Assembly: GCA_019918135.1 (NCBI GenBank)
Contig: WBZZ01006708.1
Location: 17,501-81,500, forward strand
Source: Paulinella micropora
Taxonomy: Eukaryota; Cercozoa; Imbricatea; Euglyphida; Paulinellidae
Direction of reading: 5' to 3'
Length of the DNA: 64,000 bases
The notes under the pieces are model-generated. The model was not told the origin of the DNA, searched no databases, and worked only from the letters and a program-made list of their open reading frames with translations. Each line of letters begins with the position of its first letter. Position 1 is the stretch's first letter. Shown in pieces: positions 45,336 to 56,417 of this stretch. The translations under genes and the position numbers were made by a program.

Positions 45336-47081
45336 TCAACGAGATATTCCACGGTAATACACAATCCACCCGCTGTTTCCCGGACCATCGCGAAAATTGT
45401 TCTTTTCCCGCACCGGCAACACGAGGCTTAGATTGGCGGAGAATAGGCTTGTTAGTCTGAGTGGCAAGAAGCGATAGGACGCAGTCGCGCGAGCTGTAGC
45501 GAGAAATTCAACTTCAATAAAATCATCCTCGCTAGACTGACGGACAAACGAACCCACCAGAAATTTCTTATTCGAAAGTGATTCACCCGGAATAGAATCC
45601 GCAAACGCAAGCAACTGACCAGGAACATATCGTGCCACGACACGAGGCTGCGCCGCATCAAGACGTGCAGACGCAACAGGTGAAACAGAATCATCCCGGA
45701 TAATATCAGAAACACGCACCGCGCGACGAGAACCATCGGAATGGACACAAGTATATAAGCCATCCTTAACAGATTCGATAACATAAGGCGCACTCCAATG
45801 TAAAAGAGCTTTAGAAGGGATAGACGATGAAGAAGAAGGAGCGTAGACCGCAACCCGGTCACCAACGATAAATTTATCAACAGCGCGGCCTGATTTTGCT
45901 TCGCTATTCTTACTCTCGACACCTCTTTTACGACGGGCGGAAATTCTGCGATCAAGGATAAAAGTAAAAATCCTTTGCGAATCACGTAAAGCCTGAATAT
46001 GACGAGCGAGCGCACTAGGATCCAAAGGTTTAGAACTCGAAGGAACAACGAAAGATTCCGGTAAAGTAGCAGCCAACCGAGAAGGACCACGCGGCACATA
46101 ACCGTACTCAACCTCAGAAGGGCAGACACCAGTCGCAGTAGAAACAAGAGTATTCGACGCGCGCGCAGCATGCCCGGGTAATACAATAGGCCACAAAGAC
46201 TTATCGACGAGACTAAGCAAAGCCATATGTAAATCCTGGTGCCGCCGCTCGACACGACCAAGTTCCCAAGGAGAATATGGAGCAGTGTGCAGCTGATGAA
46301 TATCAGTTAAAGCGTAATAATAAGTAACTAACTCAGAACGAAAATTCCAATCACCATCAGTTAGGATAGAATCCGGATAGCCAACATGATCAAACACATT
46401 ATTCTGAAGACAAGTTACAACTTCAAACGAAGATTTAGTACGCAGCGGATAATAACGAACATAGCCATGAAACAAATCAACACAAGTCAAAATATACGAG
46501 AAATTTCCTTCATTTTTTATGTTAATTGGACCGTAAATATCCAAACCAAAACCCTTGTGAGGAGAATCGACAGTCATGGAAGTGTATTGAGCATGCCGCA
46601 GCAAACGACGAGCACGTGCAACAAGACAAAATTCACAAGACTTCAAAACAGACTCAACATCAGCGCGCAACCTATCCCAATAATAAAGATCAGACAGCTT
46701 AACACAAAGACGTTGGGCACGAACATGATTATCCAACCGGTGAGAAGCACTAATGGCACGCGACCGCAAAGAGGCAGGCAAGTAGATAGGACACTCAGCT
46801 ATTGGACGTTTCAAGTCAACAACAGAGCGAAAACGCAACAAACGCCCGCTATCCTTTACAAGCACACCACCTGGAACTTGAACAGATTTAAGCTTAGAAG
46901 ACTCAACAGACGCAAGAAAAAACACAGCTCCAGCATCAGTCTGCATAGCTTCACGAATATCTTTCAAAGTAGGCGGACGCAACATGCGTATAAACTCAGT
47001 AACAAAGCATTCGCACGAAATAGACTGAGTAAGACGCATGTCGGCAGACAACTCAGACAGGTAAACTTCAGTAGCAGGCAC
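45336..47081 (-). CDS. retrotransposon integrase
   Basis: 581 residues without interruption. The N-terminal zinc-binding HHCC module is H114-x4-H119...C149-x2-C152. The catalytic core shows D181 (LDIYGP), D242 (LTDGDWNF) and E278 (GRVERRHQ), a DD35E triad with correct spacing. A C-terminal region with an HWSAPYVI segment resembles the GPY/F-type domain. It catalyses insertion of the cDNA into host DNA. RNase H lies just upstream in another frame, so in the active element both belonged to one polyprotein. This is the best preserved piece of the element and may be functional. Confidence 0.8.
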   Translation of the reverse strand: MPATEVYLSELSADMRLTQSISCECFVTEFIRMLRPPTLKDIREAMQTDAGAVFFLASVESSKLKSVQVPGGVLVKDSGRLLRFRSVVDLKRPIAECPIYLPASLRSRAISASHRLDNHVRAQRLCVKLSDLYYWDRLRADVESVLKSCEFCLVARARRLLRHAQYTSMTVDSPHKGFGLDIYGPINIKNEGNFSYILTCVDLFHGYVRYYPLRTKSSFEVVTCLQNNVFDHVGYPDSILTDGDWNFRSELVTYYYALTDIHQLHTAPYSPWELGRVERRHQDLHMALLSLVDKSLWPIVLPGHAARASNTLVSTATGVCPSEVEYGYVPRGPSRLAATLPESFVVPSSSKPLDPSALARHIQALRDSQRIFTFILDRRISARRKRGVESKNSEAKSGRAVDKFIVGDRVAVYAPSSSSSIPSKALLHWSAPYVIESVKDGLYTCVHSDGSRRAVRVSDIIRDDSVSPVASARLDAAQPRVVARYVPGQLLAFADSIPGESLSNKKFLVGSFVRQSSEDDFIEVEFLATARATASYRFLPLRLTSLFSANLSLVLPVREKNNFRDGPGNSGWIVYYRGISR

Positions 47082-47136
47082 ACCAGGCCAGTCAGGACTG
47101 ACAACCCCTGTAAGATTACACGATGAAAAGACAAGT

Positions 47137-47994
47137 TTACGACAAGCAGCAAGCGATCGCTACATCATCATCAACCTCAAGTCCATGTTCACTAAAAGTT
47201 GTACTAACCAAATGTAACAGATCTGTGTTAATTAGCAAAGCAAAAGGTTTGTTAGTATGCAACAACCGACGAGTCACAGACGGAGCACGAGTATTATCAG
47301 GGTAGATAATGTCATAGTCAAAAGGAGCTTTAGAAAGCACATCAACAGACGGAGACAAGTCAAGCGTACGTCTACCTTTCTGCCTTAGAGATTTAGCTTT
47401 AGCCATCCCCCCATGCCCAGGCACATAAAACCACAATGAGCGTTTGACACCAGTCAAAGGCAAAGGCAAAACAGACAAGAGCTTCTCAAGCAATATAATG
47501 ACACCAGGCTCGGACGGCACACCAGGCGAGACACATGGCACACGAGACAACGCATCAGCACCCAAATGTTCAACACCAGGTCTGTAACGTAACTCAAAAT
47601 CCAGATCTTGTAACACCTCAACAGCCCACCGAACCACTTTGGGGCTCTGTGCTGTCGAGATCCACAATAATGATTTTTGATCAATGTAAACAACAGGAGG
47701 CTCATGACTAGCTTGAACGAAATAACGACACTTGGATAAACCAATAGTCACAGCAAACGCCTCACACACGTACGGTGACCAACGAGACTGAGACAAAGTG
47801 TATGTATGCGAGAAATATGCAATGGGCTGTCTAGCACCCTCAGCGGACATGTGATAAACACAACAACCAGCAGCCAACAACGAGCTATCAGAGTCAACAT
47901 ACAATCGACAAGACGGCTCAAACGGAACCAACAAAGGTGCAGACTTCATCTCTGTCTTAAAAGCAGCAATAGCAGCAATAGCATCCTCGGGCAA
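47137..47994 (-). pseudogene. retrotransposon RNase H domain
   Basis: 285 residues whose first ~120 match RNase H of LTR retroelements: YVDSDSSLLAAGC as the first catalytic block, PIAYFSHTYTLSQ, then Y-x-D-Q-K-SLLW and a final DALSR-type end (GADALSRVPC). A ~110-residue linker follows before integrase. It is shifted relative to both RT upstream and integrase downstream, so it could not be made as part of the polyprotein today. Confidence 0.7.
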
Positions 47995-47999
47995 AAGCT

Positions 48000-49160
48000 T
48001 AGGAAATTTATATCATCTTTGCATAATTCAGGCAACGGAATCATGCGTTCCGAGAAATGATCAAAATGTTCAAAGAAATAGGTAAATAACCTAACCAAAG
48101 AACGCATTTCAGAAGGAGCAGGCAACGATATATCATTTACAGCCTTAATATGTCAGGGCTAGGTCGTATGCCTTCCGACGAAACCTCTGACCCTAGCATC
48201 ACTTCTTTCTGGTAACATATCCTGATCTTAGAAGGTTTTAAGGTCCCTTCCCGTGATTGCACTCTATTTACTACCTCCTTACATAGCATAAGCAATTCCT
48301 CCTCTGAATTTGCGCAGACGAGAATATCATCAAGGTATACGAAGATTTTATCATTGAAGTAAGGCTAGTCACTAAACATAGATAAAGCAATCTTCATGTA
48401 ACGAGAAGGAGCATTGGTAGGACCAAAAGGCAACACAGTAGGACGGAACAAACCAAGCGGGGTACGAACAGCAAGCACATCACGACAAGAAGGCGACAGA
48501 GCAACAGAATTGAAAGCGGAAGTCTGATGAAACTTAGCGTAATATTTGAATCCAGCAAGTTTCCTCTTAAGATCACTCATCACAGGAATTTCTTGCGCAA
48601 TCTTCTTGAAGCGTTTATTCACCTCACAATAATCACCAACCACTCGCACTTTCGCAATCTTTCTCTCCCCCGTAACCGGATCATGGATCTAGGTAGGAAC
48701 GATATGAAGCGGCGACGCCCACTGACACTCAGGGCTCGCCGGTTCGTACAAACCTAAACGCACCTGTTCTTTGATCTAATCTGTCAACACACCAGTCTGT
48801 GCCGGGCAATAGGAACGAGGCCTAGATGCAACAGGGACAGAACCAGGACGCAGCTCCAAATCTAACACAGCATTGGAATTTTTCCTGGCAGGAAAGACAA
48901 CACAGGAACCGAGCCATTCCTAAAAACATACTCAAGCTCAGCTCGAGCAGTAGGAGATAAAGAAGAGGAAATATCGACTTGTGAGAACATGTCAGTAAAT
49001 GATTCTTTTTCAAGAGCACTGCTGTTCCCATGATTGTCCCTATAAGCACGACACCACTTTTCAGCAAGAAAATGTTCGTACACAGAAGGAGAATGAAACA
49101 AAGGATAAACAGGACTAGCGCAAAATACAGATGACAAACTCTGAGACGCATTAGCTTCAA
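48000..49160 (-). pseudogene. retrotransposon reverse transcriptase, interrupted
   Basis: Minus-strand sequence shows the RT fingers/palm pattern: RVVGDYCEVNKRF, LPFGPTNAPSRY, and the YLDD catalytic box at about 48337-48326. Three in-frame TAG codons (48778, 48691, 48367) and shifts near 48890 and 48160 break it. The motif A position, normally K-x-D, reads AKFHQTSAF, so the first catalytic aspartate appears replaced by His. It is therefore not active as written. Confidence 0.7.
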
Positions 49161-50087
49161 CAACAAAGCACTCGGAGAAGGAACAAAACGCAGACTGCCT
49201 GACTCAATAGAGTGACAAACCAAAGAGTCATCAGCATGAACAGCACCACTAAAAAGCAGACACAATACAAGCATGCGAAAAGCATAACAACGCCTCAGCC
49301 ACCAACGCCGCGGCCAGTCATAAAAGACCGAATGCTATGCAAACGCGCTACAGCAGAGAATAAGTAAAAGCAACACACGCAGCGCAGCTATCATCGCCAA
49401 CAGAGGCAACATCAAATCCCACAATGTGTAGCTGAAAACCAACAAAAGAGACCAGAGAAACAGCGCATCGGCCCAATCCCAACCCAAGGCACGGCTTGCT
49501 AAAGCACAAACAGAAAGGAGAACAGTGAGATATAGCAAACCAATCTGTTCCTGTTCAAACAACACAATGCTCTTAGGAGAGGGATTTGACATAACAGATA
49601 CCACCGGAAAACAGCCGAGGCGCTCCATCATCTGATCAGCAACCAACTGCCACAAAACACTTTTGTGTCCAGACATAAACTCGCCACGCTCGCTAACGTT
49701 GAAAACTACACTCACAGCGAACGCCTGACAAGGAGCAAACAACAACCACAAAAAGCGCAAGAGTCAAAGAGACAGCGTAGATGGAACAGCCAAAGCTAAA
49801 CGCGTACGTCCACACTCGGGTCTCACAGGAGCTGCAACTGACTCATATAAACAGAGCTTAGATAACCTGCCATCAAGCAAATCATTCTCAAACTGAACAA
49901 AAGCAGAATCGTGGACATCATGGGCAGCTGACCTACTGTCACCTCCTGCAGACTCAGCAACATACGTGAGAGGCAAGACAGGAGGGGTAAGGTAAGTAGG
50001 AAGAAAGAACCTGTCACCCTTCCTGTGCCTACATAGTAAATCAGGCAGATCAAGACACAAAACATCAGCATCAAACAAACTCAACTG
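49161..50087 (-). pseudogene. retrotransposon spacer between protease and RT, with hydrophobic stretch
   Basis: The protease frame continues in phase through in-frame stops TAA (50090), TGA (49766) and TAG (49337) towards RT. The part at 49560-49340 is strongly hydrophobic, with two or three possible membrane segments, which is unusual between PR and RT. It could also be a divergent protease/RT connection. Not a recognised domain. Confidence 0.45.
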
Positions 50088-50902
50088 TTACAACAGAGAG
50101 CAGTGATGTGAGTGAGCATCAACGACACCACACGGTAGCCAATGCAACGAAGTGGTGAAAATTAGTACAGAAACCCAACTGTCAACGGGCTTGTATCCGC
50201 CTAAAGTGTCAGAACCAGCAGCAATGATCGGCAAAGCAGGGTAAGCAGTCGCATCCTTAAAACAAATTAAGCTATACGAAGCGCCAGTATCGAACAAAGC
50301 AAGCGATCTGCACTTCATCCGCCCTGACAAATCAAGCATATCAAGCAGCACCTTAGGCAACGCGCGCTCATCATGAGGAACAGCAGGCAAAGGCTGCAAC
50401 ACGACAGGCCAAGACTGAGCATCTGAAGGAGACAGTAGAGACAAAGTCTCCGCAACCTGCACCTCAACACGACACACACTCCCAGACTTCGGCGCTGACT
50501 GAAACTTAAATCGTTTGACAACGGGAATAGGACACTTGGGGACAATATGGCCACAGTCGCTACAATTGTAACACCACTTAGTCTTGCCATTCCCTTTCCC
50601 AGCACCTGCAGCAGGCACAACAGCTTGGAAGCGTCAGGCGTGTCGCTCGTAACACGTTTCTTTGCTTTCTTGCAATAGAAAAAACCTGAAACAGACATAC
50701 AACGGTGATCCCTGCCCGCCTTGATCGCATTGCAATCCTTGATTGCATGCGACCCACCCCTATGGCAACAAGGCAAGATAGAAACATTTCCCTCGCCCGG
50801 GCCAGCATCTCCCTTGCAATCCTGCTTGATCTCACGAATGGTGCCTGGCTTCGCACCAAACTGCAAAAATTTGTGTAAACCACGAGCATCTGAAGACCTA
50901 GC
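50088..50902 (-). pseudogene. retrotransposon nucleocapsid zinc knuckle and aspartic protease
   Basis: After the third gag stop, the frame holds a first CCHR...H...C zinc-knuckle-like segment. After a shift near 50620 it holds a perfect CCHC knuckle (CYNCSDCGHIVPKC, CX2CX4HX4C). The protease active site DTGAS lies at about 50291-50277, within LALFDTGASYSLI. These processed Gag and packaged RNA in the active element. The shift near 50620 and the surrounding stops make it defective as written. Confidence 0.7.
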
Positions 50903-52060
50903 TCACACAGCAAGCTGAGACAATATCTCTTTCGAGTCGCCCTGCTTGTAAGGAGAACGACTGAGCATGCCAATAGACATATCCTCCTGCTGCACATTTT
51001 TCATGAGTTGAATGAAATCATCCCTTACAGGCAGCACACGCTTAAGCGTTTGGGGTGAGTTAGTCTTTCCGTCTGTCACCTCCACAGTATGTGTGAGTAT
51101 TTTGATCCTATCGCGCATCCGCTCACTCAAATGACCCCAAACCATGTTTGTTAGGATTTTATCAGGAAGAAACAAACCATACGTATCCCGCAATGACATA
51201 ACCATAGCAGCAACAAACTGCAACCATTCACCTGAGGTAGCATGAGCATAAATAGTTTGGAATTGTGGCCTAAAAACACATGTTAACAAAAATGCAAGCA
51301 AGGGCACGAACACATCATGTTCCCTAACAGCGTAAGCAACACAACATTTCAAAACATCCCTGATTTGAATCAAGAGCTTAACAGCAACAGAGTTAGCAAA
51401 ATGTAGAGGATGAGACAGATCAGGCTGAATGAAGCACAGCCTACGAGCTTCAGAGATTGTATTAAACACCTTAGTGCGCAAAGCAGGACCTGCAACAGTC
51501 AGCAACCAAGTGACAACACAACACGCAAATTGAATATTTCTCCAACACTTGCGGAGTTTAGTCTTATATTCATCCGCGTCAGTTTCATCGAGCTCACCTA
51601 ACATATCATCAGACGTGGCACTTGAAACAAAATCAAATGCTGCAGGATCATACGGGTGGATACCTGCACCAGTAGGGTGCACAATAGAAAGATCAAGCAT
51701 TTTATCTGCCTCTCTCTTAGTAGTACTCTCATCAACTGAATGTAACACACTTTGAAAGAACAAAGAGAATGAGGACGAAACAACTTTCTTCGTCTGCTTG
51801 GTCGGATCACCTGCAAACACAGACAGAAAAGAAAAACTATCAAAATGCTTTGCAGGTTTGTTCACTCAAGGAGGCGGAGTAATGAGAGTGCTCGGCCTAA
51901 TACAAGCCAAGTATATCTGATTAGTTTGTGCAAGGACTTGAGCAACAGATCCCAAAGGTCACTCCGCAGAACTGGAAGGAGCATGCACAGCAGCATTCGA
52001 TCCTTTTACGTTCTGACTCGGACACTCATAGGAATGTTTACCCTTAAAGTTATTATACAT
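50903..52060 (-). pseudogene. retrotransposon gag, with in-frame TGA codons
   Basis: Starts at the ATG at 52060-52058 (MYNNFKGK...) after the 5' leader. In-frame TGA codons stand at 51961-51959, 51868-51866 and 50905-50903; each could be a C-to-T change from CGA. The long clean stretch between the second and third (about 320 residues) is helical and capsid-like. The same early stops are present in all copies in the window, so they predate the duplications. The retained capsid-like part may still be translated from an internal start. Confidence 0.65.
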
Positions 52061-52409
52061 GCAAACAAAAAACACGATCAAACAGAGCAAAAAACAAGAA
52101 AATTAATACAAATAAGCAGTACAATTGTTGCTAGCAGGAAAGTGTGCAATTTGCAAACGCAAACCTATCACCAACAACCAAGAAAATAAAGGAAAACCAA
52201 CAAAATATATATAAGCAACCCTAGGAAACAAGTAAAACAGTAAGAAAACACAACAGGAGATATGAAAAATTGCAGCAGACAAGAGAGGCGTTACAGACAA
52301 CAATCTACACAACTTTCCTGTACAAAGCCACAAGCAAATCCACAAGTTTCAGACAGAAACAAGCTTGAAAATTTTTTTTTGGTTGTGAATCTGGCCAGAT
52401 CTATATAGA
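52061..52409 (-). other. retrotransposon 5' leader
   Basis: About 350 bases between the 5' LTR and gag. It begins ATCTATATAGATCTGGCCAGATTCACA; TGGCCAGATTC may be the tRNA primer-binding site but no matching tRNA was identified. Confidence 0.4.
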
Positions 52410-52575
52410 TGTCACACCTTCGTTTTGGTTTCAAGAATAAATTCGATCTCAGACTTATTTAATGAATTGCAAAACTGTCCTAACCTGCCTGGACGAAGCA
52501 GCAAAAGATTAGAAGACTGCATTACGATAGGAAAACACTGCTGACACAATTGGTAACTACATTGACCATATCACA
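52410..52575 (-). repeat. 5' LTR
   Basis: 166 bases; on the minus strand TGTGATATGG...GGTGTGACA. The sequence beyond it (52576 onward) is shared with the other two copies of this LTR flank. Confidence 0.75.
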
Positions 52576-53340
52576 TTTTCTTTGAACGGTTTTTTACCAA
52601 CCCACTTTTTTGGGTACCGGATGGGATAACTGACGTAAGAGGGCAACCGGGTTCACGAGGTTCCGCCCCAAAAAATGGTTGGAAAAAATTTACAGTATTT
52701 TGCGGGTGTTGGCTTCACCGGGCTGACTACTCAAACCCATTCAACTCAACCAAAACCCAAACTTGCTCACCACAGGCCAGAGAAATGTGAGTTGAGTGTC
52801 AAAACCAATCTTGTCCACAAGTTCTACGCTTTTTTGCACGCAGTTCGCAAGCATCGGTGAAATACGCGCCAAATGTGTCTCTTTCATGCACAAGGGAAAC
52901 AAACAGATTACGAAGCGGTAAATTGCTCGGCTTCCTATGACCCCCTAGTGATTATGAGAACTTATGGAGGGAAGGATGCACGTAAGGCTCAAACTGGAGA
53001 ATGAGCTTAGCACGCCTCGGGCATGTAGCCCATATCGAGACATACTAAGAACTCCACCAGCGTAAGCCAAAACATGCTTCCCTCCCCCACACAGTCCCCC
53101 ACACACAGACAAACATGCATACAAACATGCATAAATACGAATACATACATGCATACATTTTTTTAAAAATAACAGTAAGCAAGGTTTAATGAGAAAGAGA
53201 CGATTTTTTTTATTATTAACAGTAAGCAAGGTTTAATGAGAAAGAGACGATAGAAAAAAGAAGAGCCTAATTCAAAAGAATTCTGGTTCCAAGGAACAAC
53301 AGTACAAGCTCATAAGGAAATCTGGAACGTAGTAGTAGTT

Positions 53341-53374
<34 letters not shown>

Positions 53375-53425
53375 AAGTAGTAATAGTAATAGTAGTAGTA
53401 GTAGTAGTAGCAGTAGCAGTAGTAC

Positions 53426-53464
<39 letters not shown>

Positions 53465-54337
53465 CAGCAGCAGCAGCAGCAGTTGTAGTAGTAGTAGTAG
53501 TAGTAGTAGTAACAGAAAGCTCCTGGAAATAATAATATGGAAGGGAAAAGAAAGAGAAAAAAAGAAAGAAAGAAAGAAAGGAAGAAAGAGGTAAATAAAA
53601 ACCAGGAAAAGAAAAGAAAACGGAGAAACAAAAAAACAGCGAAGAAAGAAAAAAGCACAAAAAAACAAAAAAGAGTAGGAAAAAAAAACAAGAGAAACCA
53701 AAGAAACAAACAAGCGAAACAAAAGAAACAAAAACAAAAAATAAAACCAAAAACAAAACAAAAAGACAGTAATAGAGGCAGCAACTAACACAAAAAGGCA
53801 AAACAAACAAACACAAGGCCAGACAGTGGCAAGGGAGACGATACTGAACCAGAAGGTAAGAGCGGAAAGTGCCAGAAAAGGTAAGACATAACTAACATGG
53901 GCGCAAGTGAGATCCATTGACAGTCAGTGAGACAGCCCTTAAGGAAACTGCAGCACCTAACGCAATTCACTCGCACCCGGAGGCTATCGTAGCCAGGAGG
54001 GCGGTGTGCAGAGCGTAGTAAGGCTCGACATGGCGTACTCGCGACGCGATTATGCCGAGTGCTGCAGTATCCATAAGGATCAACCCAAGCCTGGCAACCT
54101 CATAGACATGCAGCCTCAAGCTAGTCGAGCCAAACCACTCCGCACCCCACCCCCCTCATAGACCAGAAGAGACTCCACAAGCCACAACCATAAACATAAA
54201 GTAGAGCCATGCCAGAACAAGACCAAACCTAACAGGCAGCAGTAGATGAGAAAAACGAAAAAGAAAAAGAAAACAAAAGGGTAAAAGAATGAAAAAGAAA
54301 TAAAGATAATAATAGTAACAAAAATAATAATAATAAT
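52576..54337 (-). other. flank of the 5' LTR (unit 1), non-coding
   Basis: Matches the inverted copy at 36019-37632. Contains family D tails, the (TAG)n array 53330-53512 and an A-rich tract 53540-53810. The sequence TGCCAGGCTTGGGTTGATCC (minus strand, near 54090) and its surroundings are non-repetitive, but no gene is recognised. Confidence 0.5.
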
Positions 54338-55077
54338 AACAATAATAGTGTATCTCCTGCCAATTGCTGAGCCAAAAGGCCATGTGCATCCAGTCCTCCA
54401 TTCCATAAGGAAAGTCTCCACACCAATCGGTGGAATAAAGGAAGTGACGGCATAGAACATTACTCTAGGAGCTTTATACCAATCAGCCCATGGAAAGGAC
54501 CGATGGCCTATGTACTCCCTAATAACAATAATAATAATAATAATAATAATAGTGCTTCTCTGTCAATGGCTGATGCATTTCTGCACATGCGCCTCCATTG
54601 TCTCACCCGTGAGGGGAGTACGAAGAATTGACGATAAGCTCTAATGACACCCCCGCAAGGGCAGTTCCAACACTTCCAGACGGGCCGGTATGTTCAATGA
54701 AAATACTGGTCCAGACGGATCGGTATGTTCAATGAAAATACTGGTGGCACCGACGGGAATCGAACTGGCGACAGGGCCCAGATGGTAGAACTTGACCACT
54801 GGGCTATCACGGTGTCCATAATAATAATAATAATAAGGATAATAATAATAGTAATAGTGCTTCTCAGTGAATGGCGAATGCATTTCTGCACATGTGCCTC
54901 CATCGTCTCACCCGCGAGGGGAGTACGAAGATTTGACGATATGCTCTACTGACACCCCCGCAAGGCAGCTCCAAGCCTTCCAGACAGACCAATACTTTCA
55001 AAGAAAATATCCTTTGAAAATACTGGCCCCGACGGGAATCGAACTGGCGACAGGTCCCAGACGGTAGACCTTAACCA

Positions 55078-55132
<55 letters not shown>

Positions 55133-55468
55133 GTGCTTCTCTGTCAATGGCTGATGCAAATCTGCACATGCGCCTCCATCGTCTCACCCCTGAGGGGAGT
55201 ACGGAGAATTGAAATAATAATAATAATAATAATAATAGTGCTTCTCTGTCAATGGCTGATGCATTTCTGCACATGCGCCTCCATCGTCTCACCCGTGAGG
55301 GGAGTACGAAGAATTGACGATAAGCTCTAATGACACCCCCGCAAGGGCAGTTCCAACACTTCCAGACGGGCCGGTATGTTCAATGAAAATACTGGTGGCA
55401 CCGACGGGAATCGAACTGGCGACAGGGCCCAGATGGTAGAACTTGACCACTGGGCTATCACGGTGTCC

Positions 55469-55505
<37 letters not shown>
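54338..55505 (-). mobile_element. minus-strand (ATT)n retroposon array, unit 1
   Basis: From left to right: family B 54338-54523, full SINE A 54524-54817, head-truncated A2 54833-55080, A 3' fragment 55081-55215, full SINE A 55216-55468. Tails appear as (AAT)n in plus orientation. Same organisation type as the plus-strand array at 30797-36018. Confidence 0.8.
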
Positions 55506-55506
<1 letters not shown>

Positions 55507-56370
55507 TTTTAATTTTTTTTACAGTAAGCAAGGTTTTATGAGGAAGAGACGATAAAAAAATGAGCCTAATTCTGTTTTTTTTTTTTTTTTTTTTTTTTTT
55601 TTTCATGAAGCAAGGTTTAATGAGAGACGATAGAAAAAAAGAAGAGCCTAATTCAAAAGAATTCTGGTTCCAAGGAACAACAGTACAAGCTCATAAGGAA
55701 ATCTAGAACTAAGGTTCAACAGAAAGCTCCTGGAAAGAATAATATGGAAGGGAAAAGAAAGAGAAAAAAGATAGAAAGAAAGAAAGGAAGAAAGAGATAA
55801 AGAAAAAACCATGAAAAGAAAAGAAAACGGAGAAACAAAAAACAGCAAAGAAAGAAAAAAGCAAAAAAACATAAGAGAATAGGAGCAAAAAAACAAGAAA
55901 CAAAAGAAACAAACAAACAAGCGAAACAAAAGAAACAAAAACAAAACAAAAAAGACAACAATAGAGGCAGCAACAAACACAAAAAAGAAAACAACAAACA
56001 AACACAAGGCCAAACAGTGGCAAGGGAGACGATACTGAACTAAAACTTTTTTTTCAACTTAGAATTTTAATTACTAGTGTGTTGAACTTGTAGTAAACTC
56101 AATAATAAAATGAGTCAAAGTAGAGCAAACAGAGACAAAATATAGGCTAATCAAAACAAAAACAATAGCAAAGAAAAACAGGCGCATGCAAACAATTTTT
56201 TTAAAAAAAATTACAGTAAGCAAGGTTTAATGAGAAAGAGACGAGAGAAAAATCAAGAAGAGCTTAATTCAAAAGAATTCTGGTTCCAAGGAACAACAGT
56301 ACAAGCTCATAAGAATTTTTTTTCAGTAAGCAATGTTTAATGAGAAAGAGACGATAGAAAAAAGAAGAGC
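55506..56370 (-). mobile_element. family D retroposon tails and A-rich tract
   Basis: Several 5'-truncated copies of the ...ATTAAACCTTGCTTACTGT 3' end with poly(A) (T-runs in plus orientation, e.g. 55575-55603). The A-rich sequence between them duplicates part of the LTR flank. The last truncated copy abuts the start of unit 2 at 56371. Confidence 0.5.
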
Positions 56371-56417
56371 CCAAACTGCAAAAATTTGTGTAAACCACGA
56401 GCATCTGAAGACCTAGC

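Larger units (their letters stand above)
44204..52575 (-). mobile_element. Ty3/gypsy-type LTR retrotransposon, 8.4 kb, degenerate
   Basis: Short LTRs (163 and 166 bases, TG...CA) bound an internal region whose minus-strand order is gag, zinc knuckle, protease, reverse transcriptase, RNase H, integrase. RT before integrase is the Ty3/gypsy order. A G-rich purine tract (ACTTGGGGGGA) abuts the 3' LTR as a polypurine tract should. The five flanking bases on each side (GCTTT and TTTTC) do not match, so there is no clear target-site duplication and at least one end has probably recombined. LTRs differ at several sites. Coding sequence is interrupted by nine in-frame stops and a few frame shifts, but the integrase frame is intact. 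Confidence 0.8.
50856..56370. repeat. segmental duplication unit 1 (5515 bp)
   Basis: Starts inside the zinc-knuckle region and includes gag, 5' leader, 5' LTR, the T-rich/CTA flank (minus strand), SINEs, and family D tails. Repeated directly as unit 2 from 56371 and again as a partial unit 3 from 62197. Confidence 0.85.

Noticed and set aside
48365..51961. Stop-codon reassignment (UGA/UAG/UAA read as sense)
   Set aside because: Nine in-frame stops in one element suggested it, but the 581-codon integrase of the same element has none, and the host genes and viral genes end at ordinary stops. C-to-T decay explains all of them.
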